DNA from: Planctomycetota bacterium
GTDB lineage: Bacteria; Planctomycetota; Brocadiia; SM23-32
Reading direction: 5' to 3'
DNA length: 32,954 nt
NCBI GenBank assembly: GCA_021161675.1
Contig: JAGHAF010000026.1
Span: 1-32,954, forward strand
The position numbers and the translations under genes were made by a program. How positions within the stretch are numbered: position 1 is the stretch's first letter; each line of letters opens with the position of its first letter. Under the pieces are notes generated by a model that did not search any database, had not been told where the DNA came from, and saw nothing but the letters and a program-made list of their open reading frames with translations. Of this stretch, positions 9,038 through 15,869 are shown piece by piece.

Positions 9038-9922
9038 TCAGATGCCGCCAGCGCCAGCCGTTTGCTGCACAGCTTTGCCCTTGAACAAGGCGCGGATCAC
9101 CCGGATGAGCTGTACCTCAAGTTCCTGCTCGTGGGCCAGTTGACCTGCCTCGTAAGCGGCGACCAAACCCTCCGTCTGCTGTTCAACGGAGACGATGGCG
9201 TTCTCGATCTTGGGGAAGGCCTCGTCAAGTATGGGGCCGAGTTCTCTCTCAAGCTCGGCTTCCATCTTGACACGGTACTGGCTCCAATCCTGTGCTCTTA
9301 GATTCTTGAGGTTATCCTGGTGTTCTTGGAGGGCCGTCAGAACGATGATTCCGAGCTGGGCCTCGAGGTTGTCCATCACATCGTTAGCCTGCCCTTCCAT
9401 CTCCGCCAGGACTTTCTTCCGTATGTCCGGAAGGCCTTCCTTCACCGCCCAGTCAACCGTGCTGTCCACGTATGCGGCGCCCTGTGCCTTGAACTTTTCG
9501 ACGAGCTGCTTGCGCATCTGGGGCAGGCTCTTCTGCAGTTGCTCAATCTGCGGGCGCACGAAGTCTTCCGTCCACTCTGGCGCTTTCTCTTCGAGCCGAT
9601 CCGACACCCAGTTCGCCCACTCACCGGAGGTTACGCTCGGGGCGCCGTGTTGGCTGAGCACGTCGTCCAACCTGTTCACACCCATCTGGACGACTGCGTC
9701 GGCGCTCAGGTATTGCTTCAGTCCTCTTCGGATGAAGCCCATGTAAGTGGCGATCACGGCAACCACAATAACGAAGACGATGCCGGTGATCTTCCAGCTT
9801 CTGCTGGCGGCTCTCGCCATAGCCACGGTCTCATTTCTGAGGGCCGCGATCTCTTGGGAGAGCGATTCTGGAACTGCGCCCGCCGGGGATTCGTGTTCTG
9901 GAGTCATTCTCTCGTCACTCAT
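9038..9922 (-). CDS. Single-TM coiled-coil protein of unknown function
   Basis: 294 residues. A polar N-terminus (1-42, with helix SLSQEIAALRNETVAMARAA) is followed by one transmembrane segment (about 46-63, ITGIVFVIVVAVIATYMGF). A long helical, charged domain with heptad-like stretches (QIEQLQKSLPQMRKQLVEKF; MEAELERELGPILDEAFPKIENAIVSVEQQ) makes up the rest. I recognise no named domain. The ATG at 9922 has GAGGGGG about 8 nt upstream and lies 2 nt after the stop of the upstream gene, so the two form an operon and may be translationally coupled. The same topology upstream (TM near the N-terminus, then coiled coil) suggests the two may be diverged paralogues that work together. That is inference. 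Confidence 0.72.
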   Translation of the reverse strand: MSDERMTPEHESPAGAVPESLSQEIAALRNETVAMARAASRSWKITGIVFVIVVAVIATYMGFIRRGLKQYLSADAVVQMGVNRLDDVLSQHGAPSVTSGEWANWVSDRLEEKAPEWTEDFVRPQIEQLQKSLPQMRKQLVEKFKAQGAAYVDSTVDWAVKEGLPDIRKKVLAEMEGQANDVMDNLEAQLGIIVLTALQEHQDNLKNLRAQDWSQYRVKMEAELERELGPILDEAFPKIENAIVSVEQQTEGLVAAYEAGQLAHEQELEVQLIRVIRALFKGKAVQQTAGAGGI

Positions 9923-9924
9923 TG

Positions 9925-11088
9925 TCAGTCCCCCTCACCAGGAGTTGATATCTCGGGTGGCGCCTCTTTCTTGATCATCTCGCCCTCCTTATGTTCGGGG
10001 GCGGCCTCTTTCAGAGCCTTCCGCCCCTTTTCTATTTCTGCTTTCGTCTGCGCCCTTCCCTGGCGTATCATCTCTTCCACCTCCGCTTTTGACGGGGCGG
10101 AGGGGGTCGGGGCGACATCAGGGGCCATGACCTCAGGTGGCGCCTCTTTCTTGATCATCTCGCCCTTCTTATGTTCGGGGGCGGCCTCTTTCAGCGCCTT
10201 TTGCCCCTTTTCTATTTCTGCTTTCGTCTTCGCCCTTCCCTGGCGTATTATCTCTTCCAGCTTCTGCTTGGAGATAGTTGAAGGCACCGCCGCTTTGGTG
10301 GGCCCGGGGGGCAGGATGTCGACCTGATGATCGGGGAGCTTCAATTTCAACAGCGCTAATAAGACGTCGCGCGCCTCCTGCGCCAGCTGCGCCTCCTTCA
10401 TCTTGGGCATCTCGGGGAAGACGGCGACCAGGTTCCCAATGTGATCGAGTCTGTCCTGGTTGTCCCTCCATCGCTTCTTGACAACGTTCAACAGCGCCTG
10501 TTGGTTGGCTTCTATCATTCGGGCCATGATCATCTTGAGCTCTTCTTCGGACATGTTCGTCCCGCTCTTGACCGCGTCCCCTTGCTGCTGAATGATGGCT
10601 TTCAACCTGTCGTTGAGCAGCTTTTGCATCCGATTCTGCAACTGGACGCTGGTCTTCTGGGCCTCTGCCTTGAGTTGCTTTACCAGGCGGGGACTTACGC
10701 GCTCCAGCTCTGCCTGCAGGGCCGGGCGCAGTTCCTTGAAGGCAAGGCGCAACTGCTTTATCCCTTCTCTTTCCAAATCCGTCTGGGACACGAGTCTGCG
10801 GGCCTCGTCGAAGTAAACGGGCCCGACCCGCCGGACGACCTTCTGGAGAGTGCCCTGGGGATTGACCATCTCGATCCTGTCCTGGACCTCCTTCTTGAGA
10901 GCGTCAGACTCGAACAGCTCTCTGGCCATGACAACGAAGGAGTAGACATACATCACCACAACTGCAAACCCGGCCACCAGCGCCAGCCCCCTTACGAGCT
11001 TGCCTTTGCCCATAGACTTGCGCATTGTCTGAAGCGACTCCCGCGCTTCAGCAACCTGACTTTCCGCTTCTCGCTCACTCACGCTCAT
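9925..11088 (-). CDS. Single-TM coiled-coil protein with duplicated C-terminal tail
   Basis: 387 residues. A short N-terminal helix is followed by a TM segment (about 34-53, GLALVAGFAVVVMYVYSFVV) and a long amphipathic helical region (LRLAFKELRPALQAELERV; LQNRMQKLLNDRLKAIIQQQ). The tail is built from two near-identical copies of a 60-residue unit: EEIIRQGRAKTKAEIEKGQ, KALKEAAPEHKKGEMIKKEAPPE, then EEMIRQGRAQTKAEIEKGR, KALKEAAPEHKEGEMIKKEAPPE. The tail is Lys/Glu/Pro-rich and probably extended or helical. The ATG at 11088 has AAGGAG 8 nt upstream. It is the first gene of a two-gene operon with 9038-9922. I recognise no family and assign no function; a structural or membrane-organising role is only a guess. 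Confidence 0.75.
   Translation of the reverse strand: MSVSEREAESQVAEARESLQTMRKSMGKGKLVRGLALVAGFAVVVMYVYSFVVMARELFESDALKKEVQDRIEMVNPQGTLQKVVRRVGPVYFDEARRLVSQTDLEREGIKQLRLAFKELRPALQAELERVSPRLVKQLKAEAQKTSVQLQNRMQKLLNDRLKAIIQQQGDAVKSGTNMSEEELKMIMARMIEANQQALLNVVKKRWRDNQDRLDHIGNLVAVFPEMPKMKEAQLAQEARDVLLALLKLKLPDHQVDILPPGPTKAAVPSTISKQKLEEIIRQGRAKTKAEIEKGQKALKEAAPEHKKGEMIKKEAPPEVMAPDVAPTPSAPSKAEVEEMIRQGRAQTKAEIEKGRKALKEAAPEHKEGEMIKKEAPPEISTPGEGD
9952..10268. repeat. Tandem in-frame duplication, 180-bp period
   Basis: About 137 bp at 9952-10088 recurs at 10132-10268 with only about ten differences. The offset is exactly 180 bp (60 codons), so the reading frame is kept. It encodes the duplicated tail of the coiled-coil protein at 9925-11088. 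Confidence 0.9.
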
Positions 11089-11171
11089 TGCCCAAACTCC
11101 TTGCAGGAACCGTGTGTTATCGTGTTATCGAACCAGATAGCGTCTGTCTGCTCGACAGCGACGGTCTCAAA

Positions 11172-11206
11172 TGGAGTTCACCTCCTCCCTGCGGTGTAGA
11201 ACTCCA
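11172..11206 (-). other. Leader hairpin upstream of the coiled-coil operon
   Basis: The 8-bp arms TGGAGTTC (11172-11179) and GAACTCCA (11199-11206) are extended by ACC/GGT across a small bulge. It lies within the roughly 195-nt predicted untranslated leader between the promoter at 11290-11318 and the ATG at 11088. The loop carries an AGGGAGGAGG run on the minus strand. Its role is unknown. Confidence 0.35.
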
Positions 11207-11289
11207 CTCACAAGCTGCTTCGGATACTAGGCGGGAAAACCCATGACCTGGGCCCCTCCGCGGTTGTTGCATTACAAGCGAGAAGCGAA

Positions 11290-11318
11290 ATCATAAGGCA
11301 TCTAACCCCCGTTGTCAA
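11290..11318 (-). promoter_or_regulatory. Strong sigma70 promoter for the coiled-coil operon
   Basis: On the minus strand TTGACA (11318-11313), a 17-bp spacer and TATGAT (11295-11290). The predicted start near 11283 gives an unusually long leader of about 195 nt before the ATG at 11088. Confidence 0.65.
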
Positions 11319-11355
11319 ACCTTTTTTTCGCCTCTTTCCAGTGGCGCAGCATTAT

Positions 11356-13617
11356 CTACAACATGGATATCGGGTCTACGTCCACCACGACTTTCACTCC
11401 GGAGGGGCCCTTCATCAGCCCCTTTGCCCCCTCCATGAACTCGCGCACAGCGCGAGCGTCGGGACATTTGATCAACAGGTGTCGCCTGTGGCGGCCCCGC
11501 AACTGCGCTCTGGGCGCCGGCGCCGGGCCGAGCACCCGAATCCTCTCATCTATCTCGGGGCATAGCCTGCGGCAGGCGGCGCCCAGTTCGGCGGCGAACC
11601 GCGCCACCCGCTCCGGCTTCCTGCCCCGGCAGATGATGCGCACCAACCTGCTGTACGGGGGATAGCCCAGCTCCCGGCGCAGGGGAAGTTCGTATTCGGC
11701 GAAGGCCTGATAATCGTGCCCGGCGGCGGCCCGTATGCTCGGATCATCCGGCATGAAGGTCTGCACGATGACGCGCCCTCCCGCCGGCCCTCGCCCCGTG
11801 CGGCCCGCCACCTGGGCAAGAAGCTGGAAGGTGCGCTCCCGGCAGCGGAAGTCCGGCAGGTGCAGCGCCACGTCCGCGTTGATCACCCCCACCGTGGTCA
11901 CGTTGGGGAAATCCAGACCCTTCGCCACCATCTGCGTCCCGATCAGCACCCGGGCCTCTCCGGCGCCGAAGGCGCCCAGTTTCTCGGCGTGCGCCCGGCG
12001 GGCCGTGGTGCTGTCGCTGTCCATGCGGATCACCGCCTGGTCGGGGAACATCTCCTGCACGGCTCTTTCCACGCGCTCGGTCCCCGCGCCGGAGTAGCTG
12101 ATGCCTTCCCTCCCACACTCGGGGCACACGGTGGGCGCGCGCCTCTGGTAACCGCAATAGTGGCACCGCGCGACGTTGATGTCGCGATGGTAGGTCAGCG
12201 TAATGTCACAGCGAGGGCACTTCAGCGCGAAACCGCATCGGATGCAGTGAAGGAACGGCGAGAAGCCGCGCCGATTCAAAAAAAGCAGCGCCTGCTGGCC
12301 CGCACCCAGGCTGCGGCGCATACAGGCCTCCAGACGCCGGCTTATCACGCGCTGACGCCCGCCTCCCGCCCACTCGCCACGCATGTCCACAATCTCCACG
12401 GGGGGCAGACGGCGTCGGCCGATCCTGTGGCGCAAGGTCAGGAGCGTATACTTGCCCAATCGGGCATTGCGGTAGCTCTCAAGGGAAGGCGTGGCGGAGC
12501 TCAGCACCACAATGGCGTCGTCGTATTTCGCCCGCATGATTCCTACGTCCCGGGCATGATACCGGGGGACGCTGTCCTGCTTGAAGCTGTTCTCGTGTTC
12601 CTCGTCGATCACCAGCAGGCCCAGCTTCGGCACGGGGGCGAACACTGCGCTCCGTGCCCCGATCACCACGTCGGCCTCGCCCCTGCGAATTATCTTCCAC
12701 TGTTGGCGCCGTTCGGCCTGCGTCAGCCGGCTGTGCAGCACCGCCGTCCGGGGAAAGCGACTGCCCAAGTGACGGATGCTCTGCGGCGTGAGGCTGATCT
12801 CCGGCACCAGCACGATGGCCTGCTTGCCCGACTTCACTACGTCTGCGATGCAGCGCAGGTAGACCTCCGTCTTCCCGCTGGAGGTGATGCCGTGAAGCAG
12901 CAGCACGTCGAAATGCCCCGCCTTCAGCCTGGCGGTGACGCTCCGGTATGCGTCTTGCTGCTCGGAGGTCAGCGTATGCGGCGGCCGAGGCTCCCGGCGC
13001 AGCTCATCCAAGAGATACTCGCTTTCCACGAAGCGCTTTTCGACGCGAATCAGTTTTTCTCTCAGCAGGACCCTGGCGGAAGCGCGGGAGGTCCGCGTGG
13101 ACTTCAGAATGTGCGCCAGCGGCGCCGAGCCCCCTGCAGCCGCCAGCGCGCGCAGTATCTTGCTCTGGGCGGGGCTTCGGTCGAAGATATCGTCGGCCAC
13201 CTGCCCGACCTTCTCCAGCGGGACCTCCAGGAACGCGTGCTGGAGCCTGCGACGCCCTCCCGCCCACCGGACCGCCGCGGGCAGCGTGGCGTGAAGGGCT
13301 TCCCCGAGGGAACAACGGTAGTATGCGGCCATCCAGCGGGCCAGCCTGAGCATCAGGGGGCTAACAAGCGGCTCTTCGTCCAGGCTTTTCTGAATGCTCT
13401 TGAGCCGGGCGTCCGGCACGCGGCAGCCGGCCTTCAACTCCACGCAGTATCCCAACACTCGGGGACGGTTCCCAAAGGGCACATACACTCGCCCCCCGAC
13501 GGGCACGCGGCCACGGAGCGTCTCGGGGATAAGGTAGTCGAAGGTCTTGTCCACGGCCAGATTGAGCGCGACAATGGCAATCCTCTTCTCAGACTGGTCC
13601 GCCTGCTGGGAAGGCAT
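11356..13617 (-). CDS. priA: Primosomal protein N' (replication restart helicase PriA)
   Basis: About 753 residues (E. coli PriA has 732). A 3'-to-5' superfamily 2 DNA helicase that reloads the replisome at stalled forks. Numbered from a TTG two codons upstream: N-terminal DNA-binding domain (1-110, with VPFGNRPRVLGYCVEL), Walker A HGITSSGKTEVYL near 244-256, DEEH box at 340-343, and motif LSSATPS near 374. The zinc region has all eight cysteines (C460, C463, C469, C472, C487, C490, C500, C503). The helicase C-terminal motifs include GTQMVAKGLDFPNVT and QVAGRTGRG. The ATG at 13617 is preferred; the TTG at 13623 is possible, and neither has a strong ribosome site. The gene stands alone and diverges from the gene at 13898. 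Confidence 0.96.
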   Translation of the reverse strand: MPSQQADQSEKRIAIVALNLAVDKTFDYLIPETLRGRVPVGGRVYVPFGNRPRVLGYCVELKAGCRVPDARLKSIQKSLDEEPLVSPLMLRLARWMAAYYRCSLGEALHATLPAAVRWAGGRRRLQHAFLEVPLEKVGQVADDIFDRSPAQSKILRALAAAGGSAPLAHILKSTRTSRASARVLLREKLIRVEKRFVESEYLLDELRREPRPPHTLTSEQQDAYRSVTARLKAGHFDVLLLHGITSSGKTEVYLRCIADVVKSGKQAIVLVPEISLTPQSIRHLGSRFPRTAVLHSRLTQAERRQQWKIIRRGEADVVIGARSAVFAPVPKLGLLVIDEEHENSFKQDSVPRYHARDVGIMRAKYDDAIVVLSSATPSLESYRNARLGKYTLLTLRHRIGRRRLPPVEIVDMRGEWAGGGRQRVISRRLEACMRRSLGAGQQALLFLNRRGFSPFLHCIRCGFALKCPRCDITLTYHRDINVARCHYCGYQRRAPTVCPECGREGISYSGAGTERVERAVQEMFPDQAVIRMDSDSTTARRAHAEKLGAFGAGEARVLIGTQMVAKGLDFPNVTTVGVINADVALHLPDFRCRERTFQLLAQVAGRTGRGPAGGRVIVQTFMPDDPSIRAAAGHDYQAFAEYELPLRRELGYPPYSRLVRIICRGRKPERVARFAAELGAACRRLCPEIDERIRVLGPAPAPRAQLRGRHRRHLLIKCPDARAVREFMEGAKGLMKGPSGVKVVVDVDPISML

Positions 13618-13775
13618 AGGCAATAAAACACCCGTAGAATGGACACGCAGCGGTTATTCTGAAGCGGGCCTTCGCTGCTGTCAACTGAGCGCGCAGACCG
13701 GCCGGCAGGGCGCTACAGGGACGCCCCGCGACTCAAAGCGAGGCGCGTTTCCGCTCCGAACATCAGCAATATTAG

Positions 13776-13802
13776 TTGACAAAGGGCCGGGCGCAGTATA
13801 AC
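13776..13802 (+). promoter_or_regulatory. Possible promoter for the coiled-coil gene at 13898
   Basis: TTGACA (13776-13781) is followed after only 15 bp by TATAAC (13797-13802); a second AT-rich hexamer TATAAG lies at 13805. The spacer is shorter than optimal, so this is a moderate candidate. It lies in the 274-bp gap between the divergent priA and 13898 genes, where I see nothing else. Confidence 0.4.
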
Positions 13803-13897
13803 CATATAAGACGGGATGTGACAGAAACAGATATGATTCCTGCGCGCTCTACGCGGTTGGCGGAGGCGCGTGTGTTCGTTGAACCCGGAGAGAGAAT

Positions 13898-14989
13898 ATG
13901 AACGCCGTAAAAAGTGGCTCGCAAACCGGCATTGTCGTAGCATTGGTCGTGTTCGTTGTCCTGGCCTTCACCGGCATAGGCTGCGGCATCTGGTTCTACC
14001 AACAGCTCTCCCTGACACAGCAGGCCCTTGCAACCAACCAGGATGACTTCAAATCCGCCGTCATCTCAGTTTTCAATGAGAACAACTGGGAGGTTCCCAG
14101 CACGGAGGAGTCGGAACTGGGAGTGCTCTACACCAGGGAAAGCTACCAGGCGGTGGCCGACAAAGTGAAAGAGGCCGCCGTGCTGGAAAATGAGGTGATG
14201 CCCACCCTCGGATGGGAAGGCCTGGCCGGATTGAAGGACTCCATCGAGAACTCCCCGGCCCAGCAGGAGATGAAATCTCAAGGCAAGGAAACCTTCAAGA
14301 CGCTGAGCGGACTGCTGGCGTTCTACGAAGAAAGATACGGCACGCTCACAAAACTGACAGATGATCTGCACGCCCAGAACATGGCCCTGACCAACATGCT
14401 GAAGAACACCAAGCATAATCTTGTCGCGACCGAGAAGAGACTGGGCGAGGAATATCGGGACAAAGCACAAAGGTTCAAGGACCAAATCACCTCTCTGCGC
14501 AAGGAGTATGAGGCGCTCGTCACCCAGGACGAGGAAGCGCAACAGACGGCCAGAACGTGGCAGCAGAAATACCAGCAAGAAGTGGATAACCGCAAGAAAC
14601 TCGTGGCGGACCTGGAAGATGAGCTCGCCCTTTGGAAGCAGAAATACTGGAAAGTGGTCCAGGGGCCCGCCGAAGAGGAAAGACTCCAGCCGGCCGGCAA
14701 GGTCATCTCAGTCGAACCCGAGAATAAGTTCGTTTTCATCGAAGGCGGCAAGGACAAGAACATCCATCCGGACGAGCTCTACGTCGTCTTCGGACGCACG
14801 CCCGGCGGCGAGGATCGGTTGAAGGGCACCATCTGCATCGCACAGGTCTATGACAAGGTCTCCCGCGCCGTGGTCCGCGAAGAGAAAGAATACATCCTGG
14901 TGGACGACTTCTTCACGCCGCAGAGCCTGTGGGAGAAATTCTACGGGGAAAAAGAAGCAGAACCCGAAGTGGCGGCAACAGCAGAATAA
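13898..14989 (+). CDS. Membrane-anchored coiled-coil protein of unknown function
   Basis: 363 residues. A short cytoplasmic N-terminus and one TM segment (about 12-34, IVVALVVFVVLAFTGIGCGIWFY) are followed by a long helical coiled-coil region (about 140-255, with KNTKHNLVATEKRLGEEYRD and WQQKYQQEVDNRKKLVADLE). A compact beta-rich C-terminal domain (about 265-350) has GKVISVEPENKFVFIEGG, KNIHPDELYVVFGR and GTICIAQVYDKVSRAVV. This architecture, TM plus coiled coil plus a small barrel-like domain, suggests an envelope protein with a spacer rod, but I do not recognise a named family. The ATG has GGAGAG 6 nt upstream. It appears monocistronic. Confidence 0.75.
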   Translation: MNAVKSGSQTGIVVALVVFVVLAFTGIGCGIWFYQQLSLTQQALATNQDDFKSAVISVFNENNWEVPSTEESELGVLYTRESYQAVADKVKEAAVLENEVMPTLGWEGLAGLKDSIENSPAQQEMKSQGKETFKTLSGLLAFYEERYGTLTKLTDDLHAQNMALTNMLKNTKHNLVATEKRLGEEYRDKAQRFKDQITSLRKEYEALVTQDEEAQQTARTWQQKYQQEVDNRKKLVADLEDELALWKQKYWKVVQGPAEEERLQPAGKVISVEPENKFVFIEGGKDKNIHPDELYVVFGRTPGGEDRLKGTICIAQVYDKVSRAVVREEKEYILVDDFFTPQSLWEKFYGEKEAEPEVAATAE

Positions 14990-15061
14990 GAGCCGACCTT
15001 GCCGCCTGGCCTCATGGCAGAGAGATAGCCGGGGCGAGTTGCTCCACGCTCCCGACTCCAC

Positions 15062-15136
15062 TTCCCGGTGGTGTAATTGGCAACACAGCAGGTTTTGGTC
15101 CTGCCATTCCTGGTTCGAGTCCAGGCCGGGAAGCCA
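15062..15136 (+). tRNA. tRNA-Gln (anticodon UUG)
   Basis: A complete cloverleaf with encoded CCA. Acceptor stem TTCCCGG (15062-15068) pairs with CCGGGAA (15126-15132); discriminator G; CCA at 15134-15136. The D stem is GTGT/ACAC. The anticodon stem GCAGG/CCTGC encloses the loop TTTTGGT, whose middle triplet is TTG. The T arm is CCTGG-TTCGAGT-CCAGG. All stems are fully paired. Confidence 0.95.
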
Positions 15137-15160
15137 GCCTTCGCCCCGGGCGAAGGCTGG
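15134..15160 (+). terminator. GC-rich hairpin abutting the tRNA 3' end
   Basis: A near-perfect palindrome beginning at the CCA of the tRNA: CCAGCCTTCGCC pairs with GGCGAAGGCTGG around a very small loop. No T-run follows, so it may be a weak terminator, a processing signal or the edge of an inserted element. Confidence 0.4.
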
Positions 15161-15163
15161 CAG

Positions 15164-15285
15164 AGCAGGTGAGCAGTAGAACAAGGGAGCAGGTGAAAAC
15201 GGCCAAACGGCTCCTGCTTCGCAGCGTCCGTTCCAATCAGCTAATAGCTTGCTCGCCTGCGGTCACCTGCTCAACTGCTCACCTG
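15164..15285. repeat. Nested inverted repeats upstream of the four-helix-bundle gene
   Basis: CAGGTGAGCAGT (15166-15177) has its exact complement at 15274-15285. Inside it, GAGCAGGTGA (15187-15196) has its exact complement at 15263-15272. GAGCAGGTGA also occurs directly at 15164-15173. The arrangement can fold into one long stem with internal arms. Confidence 0.7.
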
Positions 15286-15299
15286 ATCAGGGAACTGCC

Positions 15300-15662
15300 A
15301 TGGCTTTCATGTTCGAGAAACTGGAAGTCTACCAAAAGGCCGTCAGCTTCGCCGATGAGATTGTGACGTTGACTGAGGGCTTTCCGCGGGGCTATGGCTT
15401 CCTGAGCGATCAGTTGAATCGCGCTGCGCTCTCCATAGCGGCCAACCTGGCCGAAGGAAATGGCCGCTTTACGAAAGCCGATCGCAAGAACTTCTTCATA
15501 ATTGCCAGGGGATCGATCCATGAGTGTGTGCCTCTGTTTGAAGTGGCGCGCCGAAGGCGTCTGCTGGGCGAAGGGAAACATGCCGCGCTGCGGGATCAAC
15601 TGGAAGTCATGGCGAAAACGGTCAGCGGTCTAATCAAAGGACTGGACAAAAGGGGAACCTGA
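15300..15662 (+). CDS. Four-helix bundle protein (S23 / IVS-type)
   Basis: About 120 residues, the usual size for this family. Hallmarks are FEKLEVYQKAVSFADEI near the N-terminus, LSDQLNRAALSIAANLAEGNGR in the middle, and SIHECVPLFEVARRR in helix 3. Members form a four-helix bundle related to the diversity-generating-retroelement accessory protein Avd. They are often encoded in intervening sequences inside 23S rRNA genes, but many are stand-alone; a biochemical role is not established. The ATG at 15300 (AGGGA about 8 nt upstream) is preferred over the ATGs at 15249 and 15309. It lies directly downstream of tRNA-Gln and a set of nested inverted repeats. No reverse transcriptase or rRNA is present in the window. 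Confidence 0.88.
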   Translation: MAFMFEKLEVYQKAVSFADEIVTLTEGFPRGYGFLSDQLNRAALSIAANLAEGNGRFTKADRKNFFIIARGSIHECVPLFEVARRRRLLGEGKHAALRDQLEVMAKTVSGLIKGLDKRGT

Positions 15663-15674
15663 GCGACCGCTCAG
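15659..15674 (+). other. Small inverted repeat at the end of the four-helix-bundle gene
   Basis: CTGAGCG-AC-CGCTCAG overlaps the stop codon. It could act as a short transcript-end hairpin; no T-run follows. A 10-bp palindrome CGCATATGCG lies further down at 15739-15748. Confidence 0.3.
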
Positions 15675-15759
15675 ATTGGCCCCACAGACCGTTCGACACG
15701 TCGCCGACAGGGGGTGCACACTGCGACGCAAGCCTCCCCGCATATGCGTGACCGTTTCG

Positions 15760-15788
15760 TTGCGTCCGTTGTGTCGTCGTGGTAAAAG
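15760..15788 (+). promoter_or_regulatory. Weak candidate promoter for the GxGYxYP-glycyl radical operon
   Basis: TTGCGT (15760-15765), a 17-bp spacer and TAAAAG (15783-15788). The match is poor compared with the other promoters in the window, so this operon may depend on an activator or another sigma factor. Confidence 0.25.
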
Positions 15789-15869
15789 CCTTCCCTGTGA
15801 GTATTTTTCGTGTCTTCCATGTCTTGGATCCGAAGTAATGTGAATCAGTTTCAGAGGAGGTTTGTGAGC

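Noticed and set aside
11716..13626. Long open frame on the plus strand opposite priA (636 codons)
   Set aside because: It mirrors the codon pattern of priA on the other strand, is rich in His, Arg, Pro and Gly, and shows no domain. It is a GC-driven shadow.
15300..15662. Diversity-generating retroelement based on the Avd-like protein
   Set aside because: There is no reverse transcriptase and no template/variable repeat pair in the window.
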